Assembly: GCF_000423405.1 (NCBI RefSeq)
Contig: NZ_KE384013.1
Coordinates: 1 to 64,000 of the forward strand
Direction: 5' to 3'
Source: Mesonia mobilis DSM 19841
GTDB taxonomy: Bacteria > Bacteroidota > Bacteroidia > Flavobacteriales > Flavobacteriaceae
Length of the DNA: 64,000 bases
The notes beneath the pieces were generated by a model. That model had not been told where the DNA came from and ran no database searches. It saw only the letters and a list, made by a program, of their open reading frames with translations. Of the stretch, positions 45,873-52,986 are shown one piece after another. How positions within the stretch are numbered: the stretch's first letter is position 1; each line of letters starts with the position of its first letter. Both the position numbers and the translations under genes were made by a program.

Positions 45873-46775
45873 TTGAATAAGGTTTTGGCTGAAAATACCT
45901 CTGCAAATTTAACTTCAGATTTTAAAGAAATCACAAAAATGCGTCTTGCGGTTAGTGTGGTTTTCTCTTCGGTTGCGGGTTATTTTCTGGGAGCCGATGT
46001 GGTCGATTTTGTGACGGTTTTACTCTTAGCAGTTGGCGGCTATTTAATGGTTGGAGCTTCTAATGCGTTTAATCAGGTCATTGAAAAAGACCTCGATGCG
46101 CTAATGAATAGAACTAAAAACCGACCTATCCCTTCCGGTAGAATGTCGGTTGCTAAGGCCTTAAGTATTGCCTTTCTTTTTACGATTGTCGGCGTTGGAG
46201 TTTTGTATGTTATTAATCCGATCACGGCAGTTTTTGGAGCAATTTCAATTATACTTTACGTGGCGCTTTATACGCCTTTAAAAACAAAAACACCACTTTC
46301 TGTTTTTGTTGGGGCATTTCCTGGAGCGATCCCATTTATGTTGGGTTGGGTAGCAGCTACGAACGATTTTAGTATTGAGCCAGGAACTTTATTTATGATT
46401 CAGTTTTTTTGGCAATTTCCGCATTTTTGGGCCTTGGGTTGGTGGTTGTATGACGATTATGAGCGTGGAGGTTTCTTTATGTTGCCTACCGGGAAAAGAG
46501 ATCGCGGCACGGCAATTCAAATTATATTATACACGATCTGGACGATCATTATTTCATTAGTTCCGGTAACGGGGCAAACCGGTAGTTTGTATTTAACACC
46601 AGTTTCAGCAATATTAATTTTTCTATTAGGTTTATTGATGCTGAAATATGCTATTCAACTTTACAAAAAAAGAGATGAAAAAACGGCAAAACAGTTAATG
46701 TTTGCTAGTGTAACCTATATAACTTTATTACAGATAATTTACGTTTTAGATAAATTTATTAGAACATGGATTTAA
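45873..46775 (+). CDS. ctaB: Protoheme IX farnesyltransferase (heme O synthase)
   Basis: 300 aa from a TTG at 45873. The longest frame opens with a TTG at 45849 that lies in the -7 box. Polyprenyltransferase motifs: NAFNQVIEKDLDALMNRTKNRPIPSGRM (first aspartate-rich region) and YDDYERGGFFMLP (second). About nine membrane helices. It adds a farnesyl group to heme B to give heme O, the precursor of heme A for the A-type oxidase encoded at 25.6 kb. Its last codons overlap the first subunit III-type gene by 10 nt, which suggests translational coupling. Confidence 0.94.
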   Translation: MNKVLAENTSANLTSDFKEITKMRLAVSVVFSSVAGYFLGADVVDFVTVLLLAVGGYLMVGASNAFNQVIEKDLDALMNRTKNRPIPSGRMSVAKALSIAFLFTIVGVGVLYVINPITAVFGAISIILYVALYTPLKTKTPLSVFVGAFPGAIPFMLGWVAATNDFSIEPGTLFMIQFFWQFPHFWALGWWLYDDYERGGFFMLPTGKRDRGTAIQIILYTIWTIIISLVPVTGQTGSLYLTPVSAILIFLLGLLMLKYAIQLYKKRDEKTAKQLMFASVTYITLLQIIYVLDKFIRTWI

Positions 46776-47347
46776 CCAAAGGTACAGAAGAAGAAAAAAT
46801 CAAACGCTCAAAAAAAATGATGCTTTGGTTTGCTATTATTAGCATGGGGATGATGTTTGCAGGTATAACCAGTGGTTATATTGTAAGTAGAAATAGACCC
46901 GATTGGATAAGTGATTTTGAGTTACCGACTTCATTTTTATGGAGTACGCTCATTATTATTTTGAGCAGTGTAACGCTATATTTTGTGAAACCTTTAATTA
47001 TAAAAGAGAAGCGTACTAACGCAACATTGCTTATGTTTGTGACGCTAATTTTAGGAGCAGCGTTTATTGGGTTGCAGTTTGTTGGTTTTCAGCAAATTTT
47101 AGCCGAAGGTTATTATTTTACAGGAAGCGCAAGTTCAATTACAACAACTTTTGTTTATTTAATTGTAATTGCTCACATAGTGCACGTTGCCGCAGGTTTA
47201 ATTGTACTTCTTGTTCTAATTTATAATCATTTTAAACAACGTTACAAAGCAGGGCAAATGCTTGGGTTAGAACTGGGTGCAACATTTTGGCATTTCGTTG
47301 ATGTTCTGTGGATAATACTGTTTTTATTTTTATATTTCATTAGATAA
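46766..47347 (+). CDS. Cytochrome c oxidase subunit III family protein (short)
   Basis: 193 aa with five membrane helices, the size of bacterial CyoC/CtaE proteins lacking the first two helices of mitochondrial subunit III. Segments MMLWFAIISMGMMFAGITSGYIVSR, AFIGLQFVGFQQILAEGYYFTG and TFVYLIVIAHIVHVAAGLIVL plus GATFWHFVDVLWIILFLFLYF at the end are diagnostic. It overlaps ctaB by 10 nt. It is followed by a second, longer subunit III gene; the two probably act as distinct subunits of the same oxidase or one is an assembly partner. Confidence 0.92.
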   Translation: MDLTKGTEEEKIKRSKKMMLWFAIISMGMMFAGITSGYIVSRNRPDWISDFELPTSFLWSTLIIILSSVTLYFVKPLIIKEKRTNATLLMFVTLILGAAFIGLQFVGFQQILAEGYYFTGSASSITTTFVYLIVIAHIVHVAAGLIVLLVLIYNHFKQRYKAGQMLGLELGATFWHFVDVLWIILFLFLYFIR

Positions 47348-47357
47348 TAAAATTAAC

Positions 47358-47365
47358 TATTTTTG
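47358..47365 (+). promoter_or_regulatory. Internal promoter -7 box before the second subunit III gene
   Basis: TATTTTTG, exact TAnnTTTG match, 28 nt before the ATG at 47393. The -33 region is weak (TTTC). It may add transcription of the last oxidase subunits independent of ctaB. Confidence 0.45.
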
Positions 47366-47392
47366 CGTAATATTTAACAATAATTTCTCTTT

Positions 47393-48376
47393 ATGGAAGC
47401 TACTGTTGTAAGAACAGGTACCGAGGGTAAGACTTGGGGAGGAGGCTCTAAATCTCCGTTAAAAGCTAGCTATGGTAAGATGATGATGTGGTATTTTATC
47501 ACTTCTGATGCATTAACGTTTTCAGCTTTTCTTGCCGCTTACGGTTTTTCAAGATATAAGTTTATCGATTCTTGGCCAATTGCAGACGAAGTGTTTAATC
47601 ACTTTCCGTTTATGCACGGTACAGACGCGCCAATGTATTATGTGGCGTTAATGACGTTTATTCTTATTTTTTCTTCAGTAACCATGGTGCTTGCGGTAGA
47701 TGCAGGTCATCAAATGAAGAAATCTAAAGTTACTCTATATATGTTCTTAACCATTATTGGTGGAGCAATTTTCTTAGGTTCTCAGGCTTGGGAGTGGAAA
47801 AACTTTATTAAAGGTGAATACGGAGCAGTAGAGACAAATGGAGGGCAGATTATTCAGTTTGTAGATGCAGAAGGCGAGCGTGTTGCTTTAGAGAAAGTAG
47901 CAAAAGTTTTGCCGGGCGATCGTGTAGAGCACGAGCGTAAAAACGGGCTTTGGTATGTGACCGATGATAGTTCGCTGCCTACTTATTCTATAGATGAAGT
48001 TAAAGAAGGATTTAAAGAGAGTAATTATTTGGTAAGAACTCAAATGTTAGATGAGAATGGTGCTAAAACTATTTTATCTAGAGAAGAGTCTTTAGCAATG
48101 ATTAATGATAATGCAGCAAGAGTAGTAGAAGGAGCAAATTTAACTCGTAACGAATACGGACCGCCTTTATTTGCAGATTTCTTTTTCTTTATCACAGGTT
48201 TCCACGGTTTCCACGTATTTACAGGAGTTTTAATTAACATTATTATTTTCTTCAATGTAATTATTGGAACTTACGAAAAGAGAAAAAGCTACGAAATGGT
48301 AGAGAAAGTAGGTCTTTACTGGCACTTTGTAGATTTAGTTTGGGTATTTGTATTTACATTCTTCTATTTAGTTTAA
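47393..48376 (+). CDS. Cytochrome c oxidase subunit III with a central soluble insert
   Basis: 327 aa. N-terminal helices include GKMMMWYFITSDALTFSAFLAAYGF and the AMYYVALMTFILIFSSVTMVLAVDAGHQM segment; the third includes GGAIFLGSQAWEWKNFI. Then about 110 hydrophilic residues (about 142-255; TNGGQIIQFVDAEGERVALE, SREESLAMINDN and so on) interrupt the membrane core before FADFFFFITGFHGFHVFTGVLINI and the final YWHFVDLVWVFVFTFFYL. Usual subunit III proteins have no such insert, and its function is not known to me. The histidine/glutamate residues of the family (GFHGFHVF, YWHFVDLVW) are intact. Confidence 0.92.
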   Translation: MEATVVRTGTEGKTWGGGSKSPLKASYGKMMMWYFITSDALTFSAFLAAYGFSRYKFIDSWPIADEVFNHFPFMHGTDAPMYYVALMTFILIFSSVTMVLAVDAGHQMKKSKVTLYMFLTIIGGAIFLGSQAWEWKNFIKGEYGAVETNGGQIIQFVDAEGERVALEKVAKVLPGDRVEHERKNGLWYVTDDSSLPTYSIDEVKEGFKESNYLVRTQMLDENGAKTILSREESLAMINDNAARVVEGANLTRNEYGPPLFADFFFFITGFHGFHVFTGVLINIIIFFNVIIGTYEKRKSYEMVEKVGLYWHFVDLVWVFVFTFFYLV

Positions 48377-48392
48377 TTCAAAGTATTTAAAG

Positions 48393-48758
48393 ATGGCACA
48401 CGACGCTTCAACACACGAGCATCAATCAGCAACCAAAAGAATTTGGACAGTATTTGCAATTCTTTCTATTATAACTATTGTAGAAGTTATTTTAGGTATC
48501 ATTAAACCGGCAAGTTTAGTAGAGACTTCGTTTATCTATATGAGCTTACTAAACTGGATCTTTATTGTATTAACCATTGTAAAAGCATATTACATTACTT
48601 GGGCTTTTATGCATATGGAACACGAAACAAAAGGATTAAGAAGATCTGTAGTTTGGACAGTGATTTTCCTAATTTCTTATTTAGTATTTATCTTGCTAAC
48701 AGAAGGAGATTATATTTATGAAGTTTATAAGAACGGTTACGTTTCTTGGAACTTCTAA
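48393..48758 (+). CDS. Cytochrome c oxidase subunit IV family protein
   Basis: 121 aa with three membrane helices (about 19-38, 45-68, 84-105), the size and plan of bacterial CtaF/CyoD-type subunit IV. The N-terminal end is polar with several histidines (MAHDASTHEHQSATKRIW). The segment WIFIVLTIVKAYYITWAFMHMEHE is characteristic. Supporting subunit without redox centres. It follows subunit III by 16 nt and ends before a strong terminator. Confidence 0.9.
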   Translation: MAHDASTHEHQSATKRIWTVFAILSIITIVEVILGIIKPASLVETSFIYMSLLNWIFIVLTIVKAYYITWAFMHMEHETKGLRRSVVWTVIFLISYLVFILLTEGDYIYEVYKNGYVSWNF

Positions 48759-48783
48759 ATCAACTTATAGATTAAAAGTATTG

Positions 48784-48812
48784 AAAAGACGGTTTTATTA
48801 AACCGTCTTTTT
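48784..48812 (+). terminator. Terminator after oxidase subunit IV
   Basis: 12-bp perfect stem AAAAGACGGTTT (48784-48795) with AAACCGTCTTTT (48800-48811), TATT loop, T-tail. A -7 box starts two bases later. Confidence 0.9.
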
Positions 48813-48813
48813 T

Positions 48814-48821
48814 TATTTTTG
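48814..48821 (+). promoter_or_regulatory. Promoter -7 box of the Sco-type gene group
   Basis: TATTTTTG, exact TAnnTTTG match, 23 nt before the ATG at 48845 and directly abutting the terminator hairpin of the previous unit, the same layout as at ruvB. Confidence 0.55.
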
Positions 48822-48844
48822 TACCCCAATTACAATTCAGCGTA

Positions 48845-49492
48845 ATGAAAAAGTTTTTAGTGCTTGGCGTTTTATTTATACTGCCGATTGTAGCTTACCT
48901 GTTTTTCTCGTCGGGAGTAAATAATTTTGCAAAACTGCCGGTCCTTACTCCGCAAATTTCAAACTTAGAAGATTTTACTTCATTAGATGGTAATAAAGTT
49001 GTCTTGGATAATAAGATTACGATTCTTTCAATCTACGGAAGTAATATTGAAGCAAAAGAAGGGAATGCCTTCAATTTAAATGAAAAGATTTACGATAAGA
49101 ATTACAATTTTGAAGACTTTCAATTTGTGGTTATTGCTGAAAATGGTACGCAAGATCAAGCTAGAGTTTTGTTGAAAGAATTATCGACCACGATCGACAC
49201 CCGAAAGTGGAAGTTTGTCTTCGGAAGTTCAACAGCGATTCAATCATTTTTTAATAGCCTGAAAACAGATTTGGATTTAGATGAGTATTTAGGTACGCCA
49301 AAAGTATTTATTATCGATAAAGATAGAAGTTTAAGAGGTCGTCCTAAAGAAGAAGGAGAAGAAGCTGTTTATGGGTACAATACCTCTTCGGTAGCAGATC
49401 TAACCAATACCATGACAGACGATGTGAAAGTGATTTTAGCTGAATACAGGTTGGCGCTAAAAAAATATAATCGAAAAGAAGCATTAAAGTGA
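48845..49492 (+). CDS. Membrane-anchored thioredoxin/Sco-like protein without cysteines
   Basis: 215 aa. One N-terminal membrane helix (about 4-22) and a periplasmic domain with a thioredoxin-like outline: KITILSIYGSNIEA where the redox loop would be, FQFVVIAENGTQDQARVLLKEL, and YLGTPKVFIIDKDRSLRGR, containing the cis-proline TP and the Sco/peroxiredoxin-style IDKDRSLRGR strand. There is no cysteine in the whole protein. It overlaps the genuine Sco gene by 4 nt (GTGA), so translation is probably coupled. A partner or scaffold for copper insertion is an inference; the function is not established. Confidence 0.8.
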   Translation: MKKFLVLGVLFILPIVAYLFFSSGVNNFAKLPVLTPQISNLEDFTSLDGNKVVLDNKITILSIYGSNIEAKEGNAFNLNEKIYDKNYNFEDFQFVVIAENGTQDQARVLLKELSTTIDTRKWKFVFGSSTAIQSFFNSLKTDLDLDEYLGTPKVFIIDKDRSLRGRPKEEGEEAVYGYNTSSVADLTNTMTDDVKVILAEYRLALKKYNRKEALK

Positions 49493-50181
49493 AAAAGAAG
49501 TATTCATATATAGGTTTAGCGGTAATCATTCTTATTTTCGGAGTGATCGTTATACCGAAAATTGTAGAGAGAACTGCTAATAATGAAGTGGTAAAAAACG
49601 ACCGTTTAAACAATAACCAGCAAACCAATAATGGAGAGTTAGCGTATATTGTTTTAAACGGAGAAAAAGCAAAAGTGCCTAACTTTGAATTTGTCGATCA
49701 AAACAACGATACCATTAGTAATGAAGATTATTTGGGAAAGGTTTATGTGGTCGATTTTTTCTTTACTACTTGCCCGACAATTTGCCCAAAAATGACCGAT
49801 AATATGATGCGTTTACAGAAAAAGTTTCGGGCAAATCCTAACTTTGCGATCGCATCTTTTAGTATTAATCCTGAAAATGATTCGCCTGAAGTACTAAAAG
49901 CTTACGCCGAAAAATATAATGTGCAAAACCCAAACTGGCATTTTTTAACAGGAGATCGTGATAAAATTTATGAGTTGGCTAATGAAGGTTTTAATCTATA
50001 TGTAGCAGAAGATAGCTCGGTAAAAGGTAATTTTCAGCATTCAGGATATTTTGCATTGATCGATCAAGAAGGTTATTTGCGTTCTCGATTAGATCAATTC
50101 GGGAATCCGATTATAGCTTATAATGGCTTAGAAGACGACGATTTAAAAATGCTTAAAGAAGACATTAATCAATTATTATAA
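49489..50181 (+). CDS. Sco family copper chaperone (SenC/PrrC-type)
   Basis: 230 aa, GTG start overlapping the previous stop. N-terminal membrane helix (about 5-23), then the Sco domain: VPNFEFVDQNNDTISNEDYLGKVYVVDFFFTTCPTICPKM with the CxxxC copper site, SINPENDSPEVLKAYAEKY and the third copper ligand histidine in GNFQHSGYFALIDQEGYLRSR. Sco proteins deliver copper to, or reduce the cysteines of, the CuA site of subunit II (coxB here). The ORF ends 1 nt before the DUF420 gene. Confidence 0.95.
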   Translation: MKKKYSYIGLAVIILIFGVIVIPKIVERTANNEVVKNDRLNNNQQTNNGELAYIVLNGEKAKVPNFEFVDQNNDTISNEDYLGKVYVVDFFFTTCPTICPKMTDNMMRLQKKFRANPNFAIASFSINPENDSPEVLKAYAEKYNVQNPNWHFLTGDRDKIYELANEGFNLYVAEDSSVKGNFQHSGYFALIDQEGYLRSRLDQFGNPIIAYNGLEDDDLKMLKEDINQLL

Positions 50182-50182
50182 A

Positions 50183-50716
50183 ATGGCAGAAATTAAAAAA
50201 GATAAAGTCGCAATTCCTGTAATTATTATACTTTCAGTATTGGTTCCTTTAATAGTTTTGGTACTTATGAATTTACCGGAACGTTATAATTTTTTAGGAG
50301 TTCAAGTAGGAGCGTTTCCTTTATTTCATGCCGTTTTAAATGGTCTAACGGCAGTTTTGTTGCTAATGGGTTTCTTTTGTATTCGTTCAGGAAATAGAAT
50401 TATGCATAGAAATATGATGATTTCAGCATTCGGGCTTTCTGCTGTGTTCTTAATAAGCTATGTGATTTCTAAAATAAGTAATGAGCCGGTTCCTTATGGC
50501 GGTGAAGGTTATTTAAGACCTATTTATTTTTTCATTTTAATAAGTCATATTGTACTTTCAGCGATCATTGTTCCGTTAGTGCTTTTTACCATGTATCGTG
50601 GGTTAACGAACGAGTATAAGAAACACAGAAAAATCGCTAGATGGACCTTTCCAATTTGGTTGTATGTGGCTGTTACCGGAGTTTTGGTATATTTATTTAT
50701 GATTCCTTATTATTAA
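50183..50716 (+). CDS. DUF420 membrane protein (CtaM-like)
   Basis: 177 aa with five membrane helices (about 12-30, 45-65, 78-98, 114-135, 152-173). Histidines in LFHAVLNGLTAVLL, MHRNMMISAF and ILISHIVLSAIIVPLVLF are arranged within helices as in DUF420 proteins, whose Bacillus and Staphylococcus relatives (CtaM) are needed for maturation of heme-copper oxidases. Its position directly after Sco fits that role. It is 4 nt upstream of the 76-aa gene. Confidence 0.9.
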   Translation: MAEIKKDKVAIPVIIILSVLVPLIVLVLMNLPERYNFLGVQVGAFPLFHAVLNGLTAVLLLMGFFCIRSGNRIMHRNMMISAFGLSAVFLISYVISKISNEPVPYGGEGYLRPIYFFILISHIVLSAIIVPLVLFTMYRGLTNEYKKHRKIARWTFPIWLYVAVTGVLVYLFMIPYY

Positions 50717-50720
50717 GTTT

Positions 50721-50951
50721 ATGAAAACACTTCAGAAAATAGTAGTCGTTTTTTTACTGGCATTACTTCCGCAGCTATCTTCAGCACAATGTGCGATGTG
50801 TAGAGCAGTGTTAGAAAGTGAAGCCGATGGTGGCGCTGCAGAAGCGATCAACGATGGGATTGTGTATTTAATGATCTGGCCGTATATCTTAATTGGCGGA
50901 GTTGGTTTTGTTATTTATCGAATGATTAAAAAAGCATCGACTTCTAATTAA
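50721..50951 (+). CDS. Small exported CxxC membrane protein next to Sco/DUF420
   Basis: 76 aa. A signal peptide (residues 1-22, ending LSSA) is followed immediately by QCAMCRAVLES, giving a CxxC pair at the mature N-terminus; then a short acidic stretch, one membrane helix (about 49-66) and a basic end (KKASTSN). The signal does not end in a canonical lipobox. The CxxC would face the periplasm and the tail the cytoplasm. It is the last gene of the Sco-DUF420 group. I know of no assigned function; a thiol or copper/heme handling factor for oxidase assembly is an inference from place and motif. Confidence 0.75.
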   Translation: MKTLQKIVVVFLLALLPQLSSAQCAMCRAVLESEADGGAAEAINDGIVYLMIWPYILIGGVGFVIYRMIKKASTSN

Positions 50952-50969
50952 ATGTTAATTTTAACATTT
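50950..50969. promoter_or_regulatory. Perfect AT-rich inverted repeat, possible operator
   Basis: AAATGTTAA (50950-50958) and TTAACATTT (50961-50969), a perfect 9-bp inverted repeat with a two-base centre, starting at the stop codon of the 76-aa gene and 75 nt before the efflux operon. It could be a binding site for a dimeric repressor of the efflux operon or a weak terminator. It lacks GC pairs and a long T-run, so it is a poor terminator. Confidence 0.35.
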
Positions 50970-51043
50970 TAAGATGTAACGTTCGGCTTTCTAAATAGTC
51001 ATATGTGTGAATACTTTCTGAAAAGGAAGAAATTGAAACACTT

Positions 51044-51745
51044 ATGATTGAAATTAAAGACCTTCACAAATCTTATAAAACTGGAGCGAGTTCTCTGCAC
51101 GTATTAAAAGGAATCAACTTTAGTGTAAAAGAAGGAGAATTAGTTTCAATTATGGGATCTTCAGGATCCGGAAAATCTACCCTACTTAATATTCTAGGAA
51201 TGTTAGATGAAGCCGATGAAGGCACATACACGCTAGATAATTTCCCTATTAAAAATTTAAATGAAAAAGTTGCGGCAAAATACCGTAACAAGTTTTTGGG
51301 TTTCATTTTTCAATCATTCAACCTTATTAATTACAAGTCTGCATTAGATAACGTTGCGCTTCCTTTATACTATCAAGGTGTAGGAAGAAAAGAGCGTATG
51401 GATAAATCTTTTGCTTACTTAGAGAAAGTAGGTTTAGCAGATTGGGCACATCACTTACCTAACGAACTTTCGGGTGGGCAAAAACAACGTGTAGCGATCG
51501 CAAGAGCATTGGCGAGTGATCCCAAAGTTTTGTTGGCCGATGAACCTACAGGAGCTTTAGATACCAAAACTTCATACGAAGTGATGGATTTGATACAAGG
51601 TATTAACGACGAAGGAAAAACCATTTTGGTGGTGACGCACGAAGACGATATCGCTCATATGACTAAACGTATTGTGAACTTAAAAGATGGAGTTATTATC
51701 GATGACTCTAGAGTAAACCAAGTAAGAGCGATAGAGAATGTTTAG
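51044..51745 (+). CDS. ABC transporter ATP-binding protein (MacB/LolD type)
   Basis: 233 aa. Walker A GSSGSGKSTLL, Q-loop FIFQSFNLI, signature LSGGQKQRVAIARALA, Walker B VLLADEPTGALD and H-switch VVTHEDDIA are all present, in the order and spacing of LolD/MacB/FtsE-type ATPases. It powers the two FtsX-like permeases encoded next; the first permease gene overlaps its 3' end by 8 nt. First gene of the efflux operon. Confidence 0.95.
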   Translation: MIEIKDLHKSYKTGASSLHVLKGINFSVKEGELVSIMGSSGSGKSTLLNILGMLDEADEGTYTLDNFPIKNLNEKVAAKYRNKFLGFIFQSFNLINYKSALDNVALPLYYQGVGRKERMDKSFAYLEKVGLADWAHHLPNELSGGQKQRVAIARALASDPKVLLADEPTGALDTKTSYEVMDLIQGINDEGKTILVVTHEDDIAHMTKRIVNLKDGVIIDDSRVNQVRAIENV

Positions 51746-52985
51746 TTTAGAACGTTGGGAAGAAATATTCGACACCATTCGAAAAAACAAGTTAAGAACG
51801 TTTTTAACAGGTGTTTCGGTAGCTTCCGGTATTTTTATTTTAGTTATTCTTTTAGGAGTAAGTACAGGAATGCAAAACGGAGTTCAGAGTCAGTTTCAAC
51901 GAGATGCTGCAAATAGAATTTCAGTGTGGACCGGTGTTACTTCAGTTGAATATAAAGGGTTGAATCCCGGGAGAAGAATTCAGCTTAAAAATAGAGATTA
52001 CGATCTAGCCGATAGAAAATACCAAGATCAATTAGAATATAAATCAGCTTTATATCGAATTTGGGGCGGTTTGATCAACTATAAAAATGAATCGGGAAAT
52101 TATCGAGTAGAAGGCGTTTTACCGGATTATCAATTTCTAGAAAGTGCCACGTTAACCGATGGAAGATATATTAACTATTCCGATAACGATGAATATAGAA
52201 AGGTTGCAGTAATAGGAAAAAAGGTATACAACGACCTTTTTAAAGACAAAAAATCTGCCGTAAATAAATTTATTGAAATTCGAGGCGTACTTTTTAAAGT
52301 GATCGGTGTTTATACAGATCCGGGCGGTGAGCGAGAAGAAGCAAGGGTTTTTGTGCCATTAAAAACTTCTCAAAAAGTATTTGGAGCAGGAGAAGATCTA
52401 GGAGGTTTGGCTTTTACACTTCCGCAGGAAGAAAACTTCGATCAAGCAGTAAAAACTTCTCAGGAGTTTACGGCAAAGCTAGCTAAGCAATTAAAAGAAT
52501 CACATACCATCGCTCCAGAAGATGAAAGTGCTATTCGCATAAGTAATTCTTTAGAAAATATGAAAACCGTTTACGATATGATGCGTAACATTCGATTGTT
52601 TTTCTGGTTTGTGGGGATTGCTACCATTCTTGCAGGAGTTGTCGGAGTAAGTAATATTATGCTCATTATCGTAAAAGAACGCACCAAAGAAATAGGAATT
52701 CGAAAAGCTTTGGGAGCGCAACCTTTATCGGTTATCGGAATGATCTTACACGAATCTGTATTTGTAACAACTATCGCAGGATTTTTCGGACTATTATTAG
52801 GAATGTTGCTGTTAGAATTTGTCGGACCCATGGTTGAAACCGATTTTATAAGCAATCCAACCGTGAATTTTCAAGTTGCGATAACGACCGTGATCATTTT
52901 AATTTTTGCTGGAGCGATTGCAGGATTTTTCCCCGCTTGGAAAGCTGCCCGAATTAAACCAATTGTAGCACTAAGAGACGAATAG
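51738..52985 (+). CDS. ABC transporter permease, MacB/FtsX type (first)
   Basis: 415 aa. One N-terminal membrane helix (about 20-42), a periplasmic MacB-PCD domain (about 45-270) and a C-terminal FtsX domain with three helices, including FWFVGIATILAGVVGVSNIMLIIVKERTKEIGIRKALGA and the end FPAWKAARIKPIVALRDE. This is the mechanotransmission type of ABC protein, which moves substrates from the periplasm through a TolC-like channel without carrying them across the inner membrane. The second permease follows by 1 nt; the pair probably forms a heterodimer. Confidence 0.94.
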   Translation: MFSLERWEEIFDTIRKNKLRTFLTGVSVASGIFILVILLGVSTGMQNGVQSQFQRDAANRISVWTGVTSVEYKGLNPGRRIQLKNRDYDLADRKYQDQLEYKSALYRIWGGLINYKNESGNYRVEGVLPDYQFLESATLTDGRYINYSDNDEYRKVAVIGKKVYNDLFKDKKSAVNKFIEIRGVLFKVIGVYTDPGGEREEARVFVPLKTSQKVFGAGEDLGGLAFTLPQEENFDQAVKTSQEFTAKLAKQLKESHTIAPEDESAIRISNSLENMKTVYDMMRNIRLFFWFVGIATILAGVVGVSNIMLIIVKERTKEIGIRKALGAQPLSVIGMILHESVFVTTIAGFFGLLLGMLLLEFVGPMVETDFISNPTVNFQVAITTVIILIFAGAIAGFFPAWKAARIKPIVALRDE

Positions 52986-52986
52986 T

